DNA of 64,000 nucleotides from Variovorax paradoxus. GTDB taxonomy: Bacteria; Pseudomonadota; Gammaproteobacteria; Burkholderiales; Burkholderiaceae_C. The DNA is taken from assembly GCF_030811855.1 (NCBI RefSeq), contig NZ_JAUSRN010000007.1, positions 62,001 to 126,000 of the forward strand. Reading direction: 5' to 3'. The notes under the pieces are model-generated. The model made no database searches and was not told where the DNA came from. It saw nothing but the letters and a program-made list of their open reading frames with translations. Positions 52,914 through 61,675 of this stretch are shown here, in pieces. Position numbers and translations under genes: made by a program. How positions within the stretch are numbered: position 1 is the first letter of the stretch; the number at the start of each line of letters is the position of its first letter.

Positions 52914-53939
52914 TCAACCTTTGGTAGTGGCGAGGTCGGCCGCGCATGGCACGTGCAACTCGCCTACGGTGACAGAACGCGCGGCCAGCACCGCACGCAA
53001 GGTGGCGCGCGCCACCGCTTCGGCCGCCATGGTGCCGAGCACGGTCATGCCGGGGGCATTGCCCTCGAGCGGCACGCGGCCGGTGGCCAGCGCAAAGAGC
53101 GTGTCGCCGTCGCTCATCGTGTGCACCGGATTGATGGCGCGCGCGAGGCCGTCGTGCGCCACGCTGGCAAGGCGGTTGGCCTGCACCTTCGTCAGCACCG
53201 CATCGGTTGCGATCACGCCCAGCGTGGTGTTGGTGCCTGCAAGCAGCGGCTTCGGCTGCTCGCCGCGCAGCAGGGCGCGACGGGTGTCGAGCAGCGCCAG
53301 GCCGTCTTCGGTGCGCGCGCCGGCTACCGGCTGCGCGGTGTCGGGGTCGATCACGTCGCCGAGCGCATTAACCGCTATCAGCGCGCCCACCGTCACGCCG
53401 CCCACGGTGACCGAGGCGGTGCCGATGCCACCCTTCATCGCGCGCTCCACGCCAAAGAGCTTGCCCACGAGCGCGCCGCTGCCGGCGCCCACGTTGCCTT
53501 CGGCCGGGGCATCGCTGCTGGCCGCCTCACAGGCCGCATAGCCGGCCGCGGCGTCGGGGCGGATGCGCGCATCGCCCATGGGCAGGTCGAACAGCACGGC
53601 GGCCGGCACGATGGGCAAGATGCCGAAGCGCACGTCCATGCCGATGTTCCGCTCCTCTAGCCAGCGCATCGCGCCCTCGGCGGCGGCCAGGCCCCAGGCG
53701 CTGCCGCCCGCCAGCATGATGCCGTGCACCTGCTGCACCAGGTTGCCGGGCGAGAGCAGGTCGGTTTCGCGCGTGCCGGGCGCGGCGCCGCGCACGTCGA
53801 CACCCGCCACGGCGCCTTCGCGCGCAAGGATCACGGTGCAGCCGGTGGGCCGGCGAGTGTCGGAAAAATGGCCTACCTCGATGCCGGCGACATCGGTGAT
53901 GGCGCCTGAAGGCGAAAGATCGGAAGAGGGAACGGACAT
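52914..53939 (-). CDS. P1/DmpA-NylC-type self-processing hydrolase
   Basis: A 341-residue N-terminal-nucleophile hydrolase of the P1 (S58) family, which includes the aminopeptidase DmpA and the nylon-oligomer endo-hydrolase NylC. The precursor cleaves itself; the site GTN|TTLGVIATDAVLTK (Asn237-Thr238, with Thr238 the new nucleophile) matches NylC. Other conserved pieces are GCTVILAREGAVAGVDVRGAAPGTRETDLL, GGSAWGLAAAEGAMRWLEERNIG, PDAAAGYAACEAA and GNVGAGSGALVGKLFG. No signal peptide is seen. Natural substrates are probably small amides or beta-peptides. Confidence 0.9.
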   Translation of the reverse strand: MSVPSSDLSPSGAITDVAGIEVGHFSDTRRPTGCTVILAREGAVAGVDVRGAAPGTRETDLLSPGNLVQQVHGIMLAGGSAWGLAAAEGAMRWLEERNIGMDVRFGILPIVPAAVLFDLPMGDARIRPDAAAGYAACEAASSDAPAEGNVGAGSGALVGKLFGVERAMKGGIGTASVTVGGVTVGALIAVNALGDVIDPDTAQPVAGARTEDGLALLDTRRALLRGEQPKPLLAGTNTTLGVIATDAVLTKVQANRLASVAHDGLARAINPVHTMSDGDTLFALATGRVPLEGNAPGMTVLGTMAAEAVARATLRAVLAARSVTVGELHVPCAADLATTKG

Positions 53940-53979
53940 GGCGGCCGATTATGGGACCGCCCCTCTACGATAGGCGTCC

Positions 53980-55278
53980 ATGACAGTTGCAAGAAGTTTC
54001 TCCGCGGGCGGCGCCGGGCGTCACGCGGTCGTGATCGGCGCGGGCGCCGTGGGCAGTGCGACGGCCATCGAGGCCTTGCGCGCCGGCCTGCGCGTGACGG
54101 TGGTGGAGCCCGGCGAGCCGGGCGGGCCGCAGGCCACGAGCTACGGCAACGCGGGCTGGTTGTCCTCGCATTCCGTGGTGCCGCCTGCGTTGCCCGGTGC
54201 GTGGCGCAAGGTGCCCGGCTGGCTGGCCGATCCGCTAGGGCCGCTCGCGCTGCGCTGGCGCTATCTGCCGCGGTCCTTGCCCTGGCTGCTGCGCTACCTG
54301 GCCTCGGGCTGGACCGAGGCGCGCGTGCAGCGCACGGCCGACGCACTGCGCACCCTGCTTGCCGATGCGCCGGCCCTGCATGCCCGGCTGGCCGCAGAGG
54401 CCGGCGTGCCGCAACTCATCGAGCAGCGCGGGCTGCTGCATGCGTACCGGTCGCGCGAAGAGTTCGAGTCTGACGCGCTCGGCTGGCGTGTACGCCGGCG
54501 CACCGGCGTGCAGTGGGACGAGTGGGCTGGGCCGGAACTGCGGCAGCGCGAGCCCGATCTCGATGCGCGCTACACGCTCGGCATCTTCGTGCCCGAGGCC
54601 GGCCACTGCCGCAACCCTGGGGCCTACGTGGCCGCGCTGGCGCGACATGCGATGGAGGCCGGTGCAGAGCGCGTGGCGGCGCGCGCCACGGGCTTTCGTA
54701 TCGAAGGCGGACGGCTGCGCGCGGTGCAAACGGAGGCCGGGGAGATCGTCTGCGACGCTGCCGCCATCTGCGCGGGCGCTCGCTCGGGCCCACTCGCCGC
54801 GTTAGCCGGCTCCCCTGTGCCACTCGAATCGGAGCGCGGCTACCACGTGGTGGTCGAAGGCGCTGTGGTGGGTCCGCGCACGCCGACCATGGTGGCCGAT
54901 GGCAAGCTCATCGCGCACTGGATGGACGGCGGCCTGCGTGCGGCCGGGCAGGTCGAGATCGGCGGACTCGAGGCTGCGCCCGACTGGCGCCGCGCCGAGA
55001 TCCTGCATCGCCACCTGCAATCGATGTTTCCCGCCCTGGCCGATCAGCCGGCGGATTCGGTTGTGGTGAAGCACTGGCTCGGCCACCGGCCCAGCCTGCC
55101 CGATGGGTTGCCATGCATCGGCGCCGCCGCGGCCAGCGCGGACGTCGTGCTGGCCTTCGGGCATGGCCATGTGGGCCTCTGCGGCTCCGCGCGCACCGGC
55201 AGGCTGGCAGCGCAGTTGCTGGCGGGCACCGCGCCCGAGACGGCGCTGGGTCCGTTCGATCCTGGCCGCTTCAGCTGA
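53980..55278 (+). CDS. FAD-dependent D-amino-acid-dehydrogenase-like oxidoreductase
   Basis: A 432-residue DAO-family flavoprotein. The Rossmann FAD site HAVVIGAGAVGSATAIEALRAGLRVTVVEPG opens the protein, ATSYGNAGWLSSHSVVPPALPG is typical of DadA-like proteins, and the C-terminal FAD contact is VLAFGHGHVGLCGSARTGRLAAQLL. DadA normally contains a conserved motif for D-alanine, but substrate range cannot be fixed here. It is divergent from the P1 hydrolase gene (40 bp). No dedicated signal peptide, so it is presumably on the cytoplasmic face. Confidence 0.87.
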   Translation: MTVARSFSAGGAGRHAVVIGAGAVGSATAIEALRAGLRVTVVEPGEPGGPQATSYGNAGWLSSHSVVPPALPGAWRKVPGWLADPLGPLALRWRYLPRSLPWLLRYLASGWTEARVQRTADALRTLLADAPALHARLAAEAGVPQLIEQRGLLHAYRSREEFESDALGWRVRRRTGVQWDEWAGPELRQREPDLDARYTLGIFVPEAGHCRNPGAYVAALARHAMEAGAERVAARATGFRIEGGRLRAVQTEAGEIVCDAAAICAGARSGPLAALAGSPVPLESERGYHVVVEGAVVGPRTPTMVADGKLIAHWMDGGLRAAGQVEIGGLEAAPDWRRAEILHRHLQSMFPALADQPADSVVVKHWLGHRPSLPDGLPCIGAAAASADVVLAFGHGHVGLCGSARTGRLAAQLLAGTAPETALGPFDPGRFS

Positions 55279-55293
55279 CCGGGCCGTACCGGT

Positions 55294-55761
55294 TCAGCGG
55301 TAGCTCTGGTAAACGCGAGAGCCGCCGTCGGCAAGCACCAGCAGAACGTCGTAGGGATCGCGCTGGTTTCCGTAGACCGCGCCGTCCATCCCCGGTGAGC
55401 CGACCGGCATGCCCGGCACGGCAAGGCCGATGGCTTTCGGCTTTTCACGCAGCAGCCGGTGCACCTCGCGCGCGGGCACGTGGCCTTCGAGCGCATAGCC
55501 GCCGACCATGCCGGTGTGGCACGAGCCCAATTTGTCGGGCACGCCGAGCCGGGCGCGCGCAGCGTTGTTGCCGTCATCGTGCACGCGCGTTGTAAAGCCG
55601 TTTGCATTGAGGTGCTTGACCCAATCCTGGCAGCACCCGCAGTTCGGGTCCTTCCAGATCTCGACCATCGGCGCCGCGGCCAACGCGGCGAGCGGCCATG
55701 CCGCGGTGGAGGCGAGCGCCAGCGCCGAGCCGGCGCGCAGAAGAAGTGTTCGTCTTTGCAT
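55294..55761 (-). CDS. DUF411 periplasmic copper-type protein
   Basis: A 155-residue secreted protein. The signal peptide (RRTLLLRAGSALALASTAAWPLAALA|AAP) is of Tat-like or Sec type. The DUF411 signature is IWKDPNCGCCQDWVKHLNANGF near residue 35, with CGCC likely binding copper(I), followed by KLGSCHTGMVGGYALEGHVPAREVHRLL and VPGMPVGSPGMDG. Proteins of this family accompany copper resistance genes; none is seen here. It lies 11 bp downstream of the small-protein gene at 55773, probably in the same transcript. Confidence 0.9.
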   Translation of the reverse strand: MQRRTLLLRAGSALALASTAAWPLAALAAAPMVEIWKDPNCGCCQDWVKHLNANGFTTRVHDDGNNAARARLGVPDKLGSCHTGMVGGYALEGHVPAREVHRLLREKPKAIGLAVPGMPVGSPGMDGAVYGNQRDPYDVLLVLADGGSRVYQSYR

Positions 55762-55772
55762 GTGGGGTCTCC

Positions 55773-56051
55773 TCAAGACACGAGCTGCCCGCGAGCCTTG
55801 TCGACCCACACCTGCAGGTTGTCGAGCAGGTCCTTCTGGCTGAAGGAGCAGCTCTCCTCGCTGAAGAGCGCACTCGATTCGAGCCGGTCGAGCAGGTTCA
55901 GCAGCACCTCCGCGTAGCGCGGCGGCAGGGCGCCCAGCAGGTCCGTGCTGGCACGCGCTTCGTTCGAAAGCGCGGAGGCCGAGCCACTGCCGCTTTGCAA
56001 TGCCGCGATGCGGCTACCGAGGTCTTCGAGTTGCCGTGCGGCGGTGTTCAT
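55773..56051 (-). CDS. Hypothetical protein, 92 aa
   Basis: No family recognised. The protein is mostly helical, hydrophilic, with one coiled-coil-like region (NTAARQLEDLGSRIAALQSGSG) and a single cysteine in SEESCSFSQKDLLDNLQVWVDKARGQL. There is no signal peptide. It overlaps the upstream glycerophosphodiesterase gene by 4 bases (ATGA), which supports it as a real gene translated with that operon. Confidence 0.65.
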   Translation of the reverse strand: MNTAARQLEDLGSRIAALQSGSGSASALSNEARASTDLLGALPPRYAEVLLNLLDRLESSALFSEESCSFSQKDLLDNLQVWVDKARGQLVS

Positions 56052-57040
56052 GACGCGGCCTTTCCGGGTGGCGGCAGCGACAGCCCGCGTTCGCGCATCA
56101 AGTCGCGCAGCACATCGGGGTAGTCGGTAATGATGCCGTCCACGCCCCAGTCCATCAGCCGCAGCATGTCGGCGCGTTGGTTCACGGTCCAGGGCAGCAC
56201 CTTGAAGCCCAGGCCCTGTGCCTCCTTGATGGCCGCCGGGGTCAGGTCGTTGTAGGCCGGCGACCAGATCACCGGCCCTGCCGACTTGCCTGAAGCGGCC
56301 TTGACCAGTTGCGGAGTGGAGGTGAAGTTGGTGCTATCGAGCCCGGCCGTCCAGCGGCTGTCCTTGAGCGTGCGCGCGCTGCTGAGATAGGCGCGCGGCA
56401 ACTGGGGCGCAAGCTGGCCGACCAGCGCGAGCGTGCGCCAATCGAAGCTCTGGACGGTGACCCGGCCGCCCATCTGCGCCTTGTCGATCTCGGCGAGCAG
56501 GGCGCGCACCATCGGCTCGGGCGCGGCGGTCTCGTCAGGCTTGGCCGGATCGATCTTGGTCTCGATGTTGAAGCGCACCGTGGCGGCCGCGGCGCCCCGT
56601 GCACGCACGTGGTCGAACAGGGCGGCCAGGGTTGGAATGCGTTCGCCGTCTTGCGGGATTTGCAATGCAAACTGCTTGCCGTAATTGCTCGCGGGATTGA
56701 GGCGGCCCACGTCGTAGCCCTGAATTTGCGCCAGCGTGAGCGAGCGCACGGTGGCGCCGCTCTGCGGAGCCAGCCATGCGCCGTTCGCGTCCCGCGTGTG
56801 GTCGGGGTTGAGAGTGGTGTCGTGCGAGATCACGACCACGCCGTCGGCCGTCAGACCAATGTCGAGCTCGAGCGTGTTCACGCCCAGGTCGATGGCCTTC
56901 GAGAAAGCCGCCAACGTGTTCTCGGGTGCAAGGCCGCGTCCGCCGCGGTGAGCCTCCAAGTCGAAGTGCTGCTTTGCCTTGGGGAGAACGGCCGCGCAGC
57001 CTGCAATAAGCAGTGCGGCGGCAAGCAGGGGATATTTCAT
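56048..57040 (-). CDS. glpQ: Glycerophosphodiester phosphodiesterase, lipoprotein
   Basis: Hydrolyses glycerophosphodiesters to glycerol 3-phosphate and an alcohol. The 330-residue precursor has a lipobox LIAGC (Cys15). The catalytic core is EAHRGGRGLAPENT (His31, Arg32, Glu40), LELDIGLTADGVVVISHD (metal and acid-base residues) and the C-terminal GFKVLPWTVNQRADMLRLMDWGVDGIITDYPD. It overlaps the DUF1439 gene upstream and the 92-residue gene downstream by 4 bases each. Likely periplasmic or membrane-bound. Confidence 0.93.
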   Translation of the reverse strand: MKYPLLAAALLIAGCAAVLPKAKQHFDLEAHRGGRGLAPENTLAAFSKAIDLGVNTLELDIGLTADGVVVISHDTTLNPDHTRDANGAWLAPQSGATVRSLTLAQIQGYDVGRLNPASNYGKQFALQIPQDGERIPTLAALFDHVRARGAAAATVRFNIETKIDPAKPDETAAPEPMVRALLAEIDKAQMGGRVTVQSFDWRTLALVGQLAPQLPRAYLSSARTLKDSRWTAGLDSTNFTSTPQLVKAASGKSAGPVIWSPAYNDLTPAAIKEAQGLGFKVLPWTVNQRADMLRLMDWGVDGIITDYPDVLRDLMRERGLSLPPPGKAAS

Positions 57041-57618
57041 TTGAGCTGTACCTTGATGCCGTCGTCTAGCACCGTGATGTCGCCGATTTCGTAGGTCTTG
57101 CGGCCGACGGTGAGTTCTTCGGCGGTGAAGCTGCGCAGTATTTGGCCTTGCAGCAGTTCCTGGGCGACCACCGCGCCTATCTTCTGCAGCCTCTCGGCAT
57201 CGCGGCCCTGCACGCCCTGCAACTCGAGGCGCTCGGCCTTGGGTTGGTCGAGCCGCAGCGCGCGCGTGGCAGCGTCGTAGCGCAACGCACTGCTGACCGA
57301 GACCACGCCCTGCACCGGCGATGCGGCCAAGAGGGGGCTCGCGATGGTCAGCGTGGCCGTGATGGCCGCGCGGTTGCCGCGCGCGTCCAGGCCCAGTTGC
57401 GGATCGCGCAGCCCGACCATGAAGATCTCGGCATAGCGTTCGGCCACCGGAAAGCGCTTGGCGATCTGCGCCTGCAATTCGTCGCGGGTTGCGGTGTATT
57501 CGCTCAGGAAGAAATTGAAACCTGCCAGCGCCGAAAGCGGCGATTGCAGGACCGTGGCGCCGAGCAGCGCGCGCAGCACCCAGCGGCGGGAGTTGAAGGG
57601 CATGGGAGGGATTTGCAT
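57037..57618 (-). CDS. DUF1439-family lipoprotein-like protein
   Basis: A 193-residue protein from ATG 57618 (an in-frame ATG at 57603 gives 188 residues and is equally possible). The N-terminus has arginines and a hydrophobic run SRRWVLRALLGATVLQSPLSALAG suggesting export. The DUF1439 region is FFLSEYTATRDELQAQIAKRFPVAERYAEIFMVGLRDPQLGLD followed by a beta-rich part and the C-terminal ITVLDDGIKVQLK. The fold belongs to the lipid-binding BPI-like superfamily in current classification; its role is unknown. Divergent from the DUF72 gene; heads the GDPD-small-DUF411 run. Confidence 0.82.
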   Translation of the reverse strand: MQIPPMPFNSRRWVLRALLGATVLQSPLSALAGFNFFLSEYTATRDELQAQIAKRFPVAERYAEIFMVGLRDPQLGLDARGNRAAITATLTIASPLLAASPVQGVVSVSSALRYDAATRALRLDQPKAERLELQGVQGRDAERLQKIGAVVAQELLQGQILRSFTAEELTVGRKTYEIGDITVLDDGIKVQLK

Positions 57619-57772
57619 ACTTCTCGGAGCTTGCCACAGCCCGCGTGGTTCCAGCCAGCGGGTCCGGCGCGTTCGCAAGTTCCCCATGCTGCTATGCGGA
57701 AGGGAATATTTCCTACGCGCCGGCGCTGTTCGGCGAGCCACGTTCGGGGCTTCGGCAAGAAAAAGACGAACG

Positions 57773-58735
57773 ATGCAGCGCGCCACGCGAATCGGAATTT
57801 CTGGCTGGCGCTATGCGCCATGGCGGGGGCGCTTTTATCCGCAGGGGCTGGCGCAGCGCCTGGAGCTCGATTTTGCCTCGCGCATGCTGCCGACCATCGA
57901 AATCAACGGCTCCTTCTATTCGCTGCAGCGCCCCGAGTCCTACCAGGCATGGCATGACGCGACACCGGATGATTTCGTGTTTGCGGTGAAGGGGCCGCGC
58001 TACATCACCCACAACCTGCGGCTCAAGGAACCGCGCACCGCGCTCGCCAACTTCTTTGCCTCGGGTGTGTTCGCACTCGGCTCCAAACTCGGACCGATCC
58101 TCTGGCAGCTGCCGCCGTACTTTGTCTACAACGCCGATCGCCTGGAGGAATTCTTCACGCTTTTGCCCCGGGACGGCCGTTCCGCGCTGGCGCTCGCACG
58201 CCAGCACAACGAGAAGGTCGGTGAAGACCGCACGTTGTTGAAGGTGCCTGCGAAACTGCGCCTTCGCCATGCGCTGGAAGTGCGGCATGCCAGTTTCGCG
58301 AATCCGGAATTCATCGCGCTGCTGCGCCGGCAGAAAGTCGCGTTGGTTGTTGCCGATACGGCAGGACGCTGGCCGCTGCTCGAAGACCTCTGCGCTGACT
58401 TTGTCTACATGCGGCTGCATGGCGACAAGGAGCTCTACGCCAGCGGTTACAGCGACGAAGCGCTCGATAGCTGGGCCGAGCGCATCGATGCGTGGCGCCA
58501 TGGACGCCAGGTCAAGGATGCCAAGCTGGCCGCGCCTTCGCGCCGATTGGCCGGGCGCAAGGGACGCGACGTGTACTGCTATTTCGACAACGACGTGAAG
58601 GTGCACGCGCCCTACGATGCCGCGCACCTGGCGGCCCGGCTCGGCGTGGCCACCGGCCTTGGCACCGACGACAACTTCGAGCCGCCGCCCGGCATGGCCG
58701 TGCGCAAGCGCACGAAGGCAACGGCCCGCAAGTAG
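57773..58735 (+). CDS. DUF72-family protein (TIM-barrel)
   Basis: A 320-residue protein of the YecE/DUF72 family, related in fold to sugar isomerases and endonucleases. From ATG 57773 the sequence begins RIGISGWRYAPWRGRFYPQGLAQRLELDFASRMLPTIEINGSFYSLQRPESYQAWHDATPDDFVFAVKGPRYITHNLRLK, all typical. Later segments include SGVFALGSKLGPILWQLPPYF, VEVRHASF and VYMRLHGDKELYASGYS, and CYFDNDVKVHAPYDAAHLAARL. The biochemical role is not established. The positively charged C-terminus (RKRTKATARK) is extra. Confidence 0.9.
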   Translation: MQRATRIGISGWRYAPWRGRFYPQGLAQRLELDFASRMLPTIEINGSFYSLQRPESYQAWHDATPDDFVFAVKGPRYITHNLRLKEPRTALANFFASGVFALGSKLGPILWQLPPYFVYNADRLEEFFTLLPRDGRSALALARQHNEKVGEDRTLLKVPAKLRLRHALEVRHASFANPEFIALLRRQKVALVVADTAGRWPLLEDLCADFVYMRLHGDKELYASGYSDEALDSWAERIDAWRHGRQVKDAKLAAPSRRLAGRKGRDVYCYFDNDVKVHAPYDAAHLAARLGVATGLGTDDNFEPPPGMAVRKRTKATARK

Positions 58736-58749
58736 CGGTGGCTTGCGGC

Positions 58750-59532
58750 TCAGTCGTGCAGCGACGAAAGAAACTGCTTGAGTTCGGCCGTCTGAGGATT
58801 GCCGAACAGTTCGGCCGGCGGGCCGATCTCATGCACGCGGCCCTGGTGCATGAAGATCACCCGGTCGCTCACCTTGCGCGCAAAGCTCATCTCGTGCGTG
58901 ACCATGAGAAGCGTCATGCCTTCGTCGGCCAGCGACTCCACCACGCGTAGCACCTCGCCCACCAGTTCGGGGTCAAGCGCCGAGGTGATCTCGTCGCACA
59001 GCAGCACGGCCGGTTCCATGGCCAGCGCGCGGGCAATGGCCACGCGCTGCTGCTGTCCGCCAGAGAGCTGGTCGGGCATAGCGTCGAACTTCTCGGCCAG
59101 GTTGACGCGCTCGAGCAGCTTGCGCGCCTGCGACGCCGCCTCCATGCCGCCGCGCTTTTTCACCAACGTGGGTGCGAGCATCACGTTCTTGCCGACCGAG
59201 AGATGCGGAAACAGGTTGAAGCTCTGGAAGATCATGCCCACGCGCTGGCGCAACTCGCGCATGGCCATGGCGCTTTCGTGCAGCAGGGGCTTGCCATCGA
59301 CAGTGAGCGAGCCCTCCTGGAACACCTCTAGCCCGTTGATGCAGCGCAAGAGAGTGCTCTTGCCCGAGCCGCTCTTGCCGATGATGGCGATGACCTCGCC
59401 GCGCTTCACTTCGAGATCGATGCCCTTGAGCACCTCGTTGGCGCCATACGATTTGCGCAGCGCGGTCACGCGCACGATGGGCGCGGCGGAGGAGGAGGTG
59501 GAAGAGACGGGGGATTCAAGCACGGCGGCCAT
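58750..59532 (-). CDS. Polar amino-acid ABC transporter ATPase
   Basis: A 260-residue ATPase of the GlnQ/HisP class. Walker A IGKSGSGKSTLL, Q-loop MIFQSFNLFPHLS, signature LSGGQQQRVAIARAL, Walker B VLLCDEITSALDPELVGEVL and switch LLMVTHEMSFARKVSDRVIFMHQG are in order. About 20 N-terminal residues precede the ABC core. It overlaps the permease gene (59516) by 17 bp and ends the operon. Confidence 0.95.
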   Translation of the reverse strand: MAAVLESPVSSTSSSAAPIVRVTALRKSYGANEVLKGIDLEVKRGEVIAIIGKSGSGKSTLLRCINGLEVFQEGSLTVDGKPLLHESAMAMRELRQRVGMIFQSFNLFPHLSVGKNVMLAPTLVKKRGGMEAASQARKLLERVNLAEKFDAMPDQLSGGQQQRVAIARALAMEPAVLLCDEITSALDPELVGEVLRVVESLADEGMTLLMVTHEMSFARKVSDRVIFMHQGRVHEIGPPAELFGNPQTAELKQFLSSLHD

Positions 59533-60169
59533 GGGATTTCCTCTCGAGGTTCTTGGCGTACAGGCTTACCGGAAAGCACAGCACGAAATAAAGCAGCGCC
59601 ACGCAGCTGAACACCACGAAGGGCTTGAAGGTGGCGTTCGAAATCATGCTGCCGGCCTTGGTGAGTTCGACGAAGCCGATGACCGAGGCGAGCGCGGTGC
59701 CCTTGATGACCTGCACCAGGAAGCCGACCGTCGGCGCGATCGCGATCTTCACGGCCTGCGGCAGGATCACGTGGCGCATCTGCTCGGCAAAGCTCAGGGC
59801 CAGGCTGCCCGAAGCTTCCCACTGGCCCTTGGGAATGGAGGCCACGCAGCCGCGCCAGATCTCGGTGAGAAAGGCGCTGGTGTAGAGCGTGAGCGCCACG
59901 CTCGCTGCGGTCCACGCCGACACGTCGACGCCGAACAGCGCGATGCCGAAGTAGGCGAGAAACAGCTGCATCAGGAGCGGCGTGCCCTGGAACAGCTGCA
60001 CGTAGACGCCGACGGCGCGGTTCATGACGCTGCCGCCGCGCAGACGCAAAAACAGCAGCAAGCCGCCGACCAGTCCGCCGCCAACGAAGGCGATGAACGA
60101 CAGAACGACCGTCCAGCGCAGTGCCATCAACAGGTTGCGCAGAATGTCCCAGAGAGAAAAATCGACCAT
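59516..60169 (-). CDS. Amino-acid ABC transporter permease B
   Basis: A 217-residue permease with the HisMQ-type pattern. The first helices MVDFSLWDILRNLLMALRWTVVLSFIAFVGGGLVGGLLLFLRL are followed by the periplasmic substrate-facing loop and the EAA-like LFQGTPLLMQLFLAYFGIALFG, GQWEASGSLALSFAEQMRHVILPQAVKIAIAPTVGFLVQVIKGTALASVIGFVELTKAG. It pairs with permease A to form the pore. The start ATG at 60169 is the best, since the longer frame overlaps the neighbouring permease. Confidence 0.94.
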   Translation of the reverse strand: MVDFSLWDILRNLLMALRWTVVLSFIAFVGGGLVGGLLLFLRLRGGSVMNRAVGVYVQLFQGTPLLMQLFLAYFGIALFGVDVSAWTAASVALTLYTSAFLTEIWRGCVASIPKGQWEASGSLALSFAEQMRHVILPQAVKIAIAPTVGFLVQVIKGTALASVIGFVELTKAGSMISNATFKPFVVFSCVALLYFVLCFPVSLYAKNLERKSHGRRA

Positions 60170-60186
60170 GGTGTGGCTTCCTGCGT

Positions 60187-60843
60187 TCAGCGGCCGAAGA
60201 AAAATCTCGGCCCGGCCCAATTGAGCAATTTGCGCAGCGCCACCGCCAGCGCCAGGTAGAGCAGCGTGGCAATGATGAAGGACTCGAAAGCACGGAAGTT
60301 GCGGCTCTGGATGAGGTTGGCCGCATAGCTCAGCTCTTCGGTGGAGATCTGCCCGCAGACGGCCGAGCCCAGCATCACGATGATGATCTGGCTCACCATG
60401 GCGGGCCACACCTTCTTGAGCGCCGGCGGCAGCACCACGCGGATGAACACCTGCAACTTGTTGAGCGCCAGGCTCACGGCCGCCTCGATCTGCCCCTTGG
60501 GCGTGGCCTCGATGCCGGCGCGGATGATCTCGGTGGAGTAGGCGCCGAGGTTCATCACCATCGCGATGATCGATGCCGTCTCGGGCGTGAGCTTGACGCC
60601 CGCGGCCGGCAGCCCGAAGAAGATGAAGAACAGTTGCACGATGAAGGGCGTGTTGCGGATCAGCTCCACGTAGCTGCCCGCCACCCAGCGCAGCCACGGC
60701 GGCCCGTTGGCGCGCGCCCAGGCGCAGGCCACGCCCACGGCCATGCCGATGACCGTGGCAATGGCCGTCAGGCCGACTGTCCAGGCAATGCCCTTGGCGA
60801 GCAGCCGCCAGTCGACAAGAACTGCACCGAAATCGAATTCCAT
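60187..60843 (-). CDS. Amino-acid ABC transporter permease A
   Basis: A 218-residue permease of the same HisMQ family: KGIAWTVGLTAIATVIGMAVGVACAWARA, VELIRNTPFIVQLFFIFFGLPAAGV, EIIRAGIEATPKGQIEAAVSLALNKLQVFIRVVLPPALKKVWPAMVSQIIIVMLGSAVCGQISTEELSYAAN. It lies 17 bp upstream of permease B and 31 bp downstream of the binding-protein gene. Both permeases together with the ATPase make a full import system. Confidence 0.94.
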   Translation of the reverse strand: MEFDFGAVLVDWRLLAKGIAWTVGLTAIATVIGMAVGVACAWARANGPPWLRWVAGSYVELIRNTPFIVQLFFIFFGLPAAGVKLTPETASIIAMVMNLGAYSTEIIRAGIEATPKGQIEAAVSLALNKLQVFIRVVLPPALKKVWPAMVSQIIIVMLGSAVCGQISTEELSYAANLIQSRNFRAFESFIIATLLYLALAVALRKLLNWAGPRFFFGR

Positions 60844-60874
60844 GGCGGCGCCTTTATGAAAGGTTCAGCGTCGG

Positions 60875-61675
60875 TCAGACGGGCAGGTCGCCGGATGCCT
60901 TGCCGAGCCACTTCTTGGACATGGCATCGAGCGTGCCGTCCTTCTTGGCCGCGGCGATGATCTCGTTGACCTTGGTCTTCAGTGCGGTTTCGCCCTTTGC
61001 CACGCCAACGTAGCACGGACTGTCTTTCAGCAGCAGCTTGAACTCGGCGCTGACCTTCGGGTTCTTGGCCAGCATGTCGCCGGCCACAGCCGCGCTGGTG
61101 GCAACGGTTTGCGTCTGGCCGGCCACGAAGGCTGCGATGGTTGCGTTGTTGTCCTCGAAGCGGCGGTAGTCGACGTTCGGCGGCGCCACCTTGTTCAGTT
61201 CCTGGTCTTCCATGGCGCCACGCGTCACGGCGACGGTCTTGCCGGCCATGTCGGCAAAACTGGTGAGTTTCATGCTCTTGGCGGCGTACACGGCCTGGAA
61301 GAAAGGCGCATAGGCCGAAGAGAACTCGATCACCTTCTCGCGCTCGGGGTTCTTGCCCAGCGTGGAGATCACGAGGTCGGCCTTGCGGGTCTGCAGGTAA
61401 GGAATGCGGTTGGCGCTGGTCACGGGCACGAGCTCGACCTTCACACCCAGCTTGGCGGCGATCAGCTCGGCCATTTCCACGTCAAGGCCCTGCGGCTTCA
61501 TGTTCTTGTCGACCGAGCCGTACGGCGGGTAGTCGGTGGGCACGGCGATCTTGATGGTCTTGGCCTTCAGCACGTTGTCCAGGGCGTTCTGGGCTTGGGC
61601 GGCGCCCGCTGCAGCCAGCATGGCAACCGAAGCAAGTGCGAGGGTGAGGTGGCGTTTGGACGAAGAGAAGTTCAT
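60875..61675 (-). CDS. Amino-acid ABC transporter periplasmic binding protein
   Basis: A 266-residue receptor of the polar amino-acid family 3. The signal peptide MNFSSSKRHLTLALASVAMLAAAGAAQA|QN precedes the ligand core IKIAVPTDYPPYGSVDKNMKPQGLDVEMAELIAAKLGVKVELVPVTSANRIPYLQTRKADLVISTLGKNPEREKVIEFSSAYAPF, with the Arg/Asp ligand contacts of this class. The start ATG overlaps the gntR stop by 4 bases, so the receptor is translated with its regulator. Ligand cannot be specified beyond a polar or acidic amino acid. Confidence 0.94.
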   Translation of the reverse strand: MNFSSSKRHLTLALASVAMLAAAGAAQAQNALDNVLKAKTIKIAVPTDYPPYGSVDKNMKPQGLDVEMAELIAAKLGVKVELVPVTSANRIPYLQTRKADLVISTLGKNPEREKVIEFSSAYAPFFQAVYAAKSMKLTSFADMAGKTVAVTRGAMEDQELNKVAPPNVDYRRFEDNNATIAAFVAGQTQTVATSAAVAGDMLAKNPKVSAEFKLLLKDSPCYVGVAKGETALKTKVNEIIAAAKKDGTLDAMSKKWLGKASGDLPV

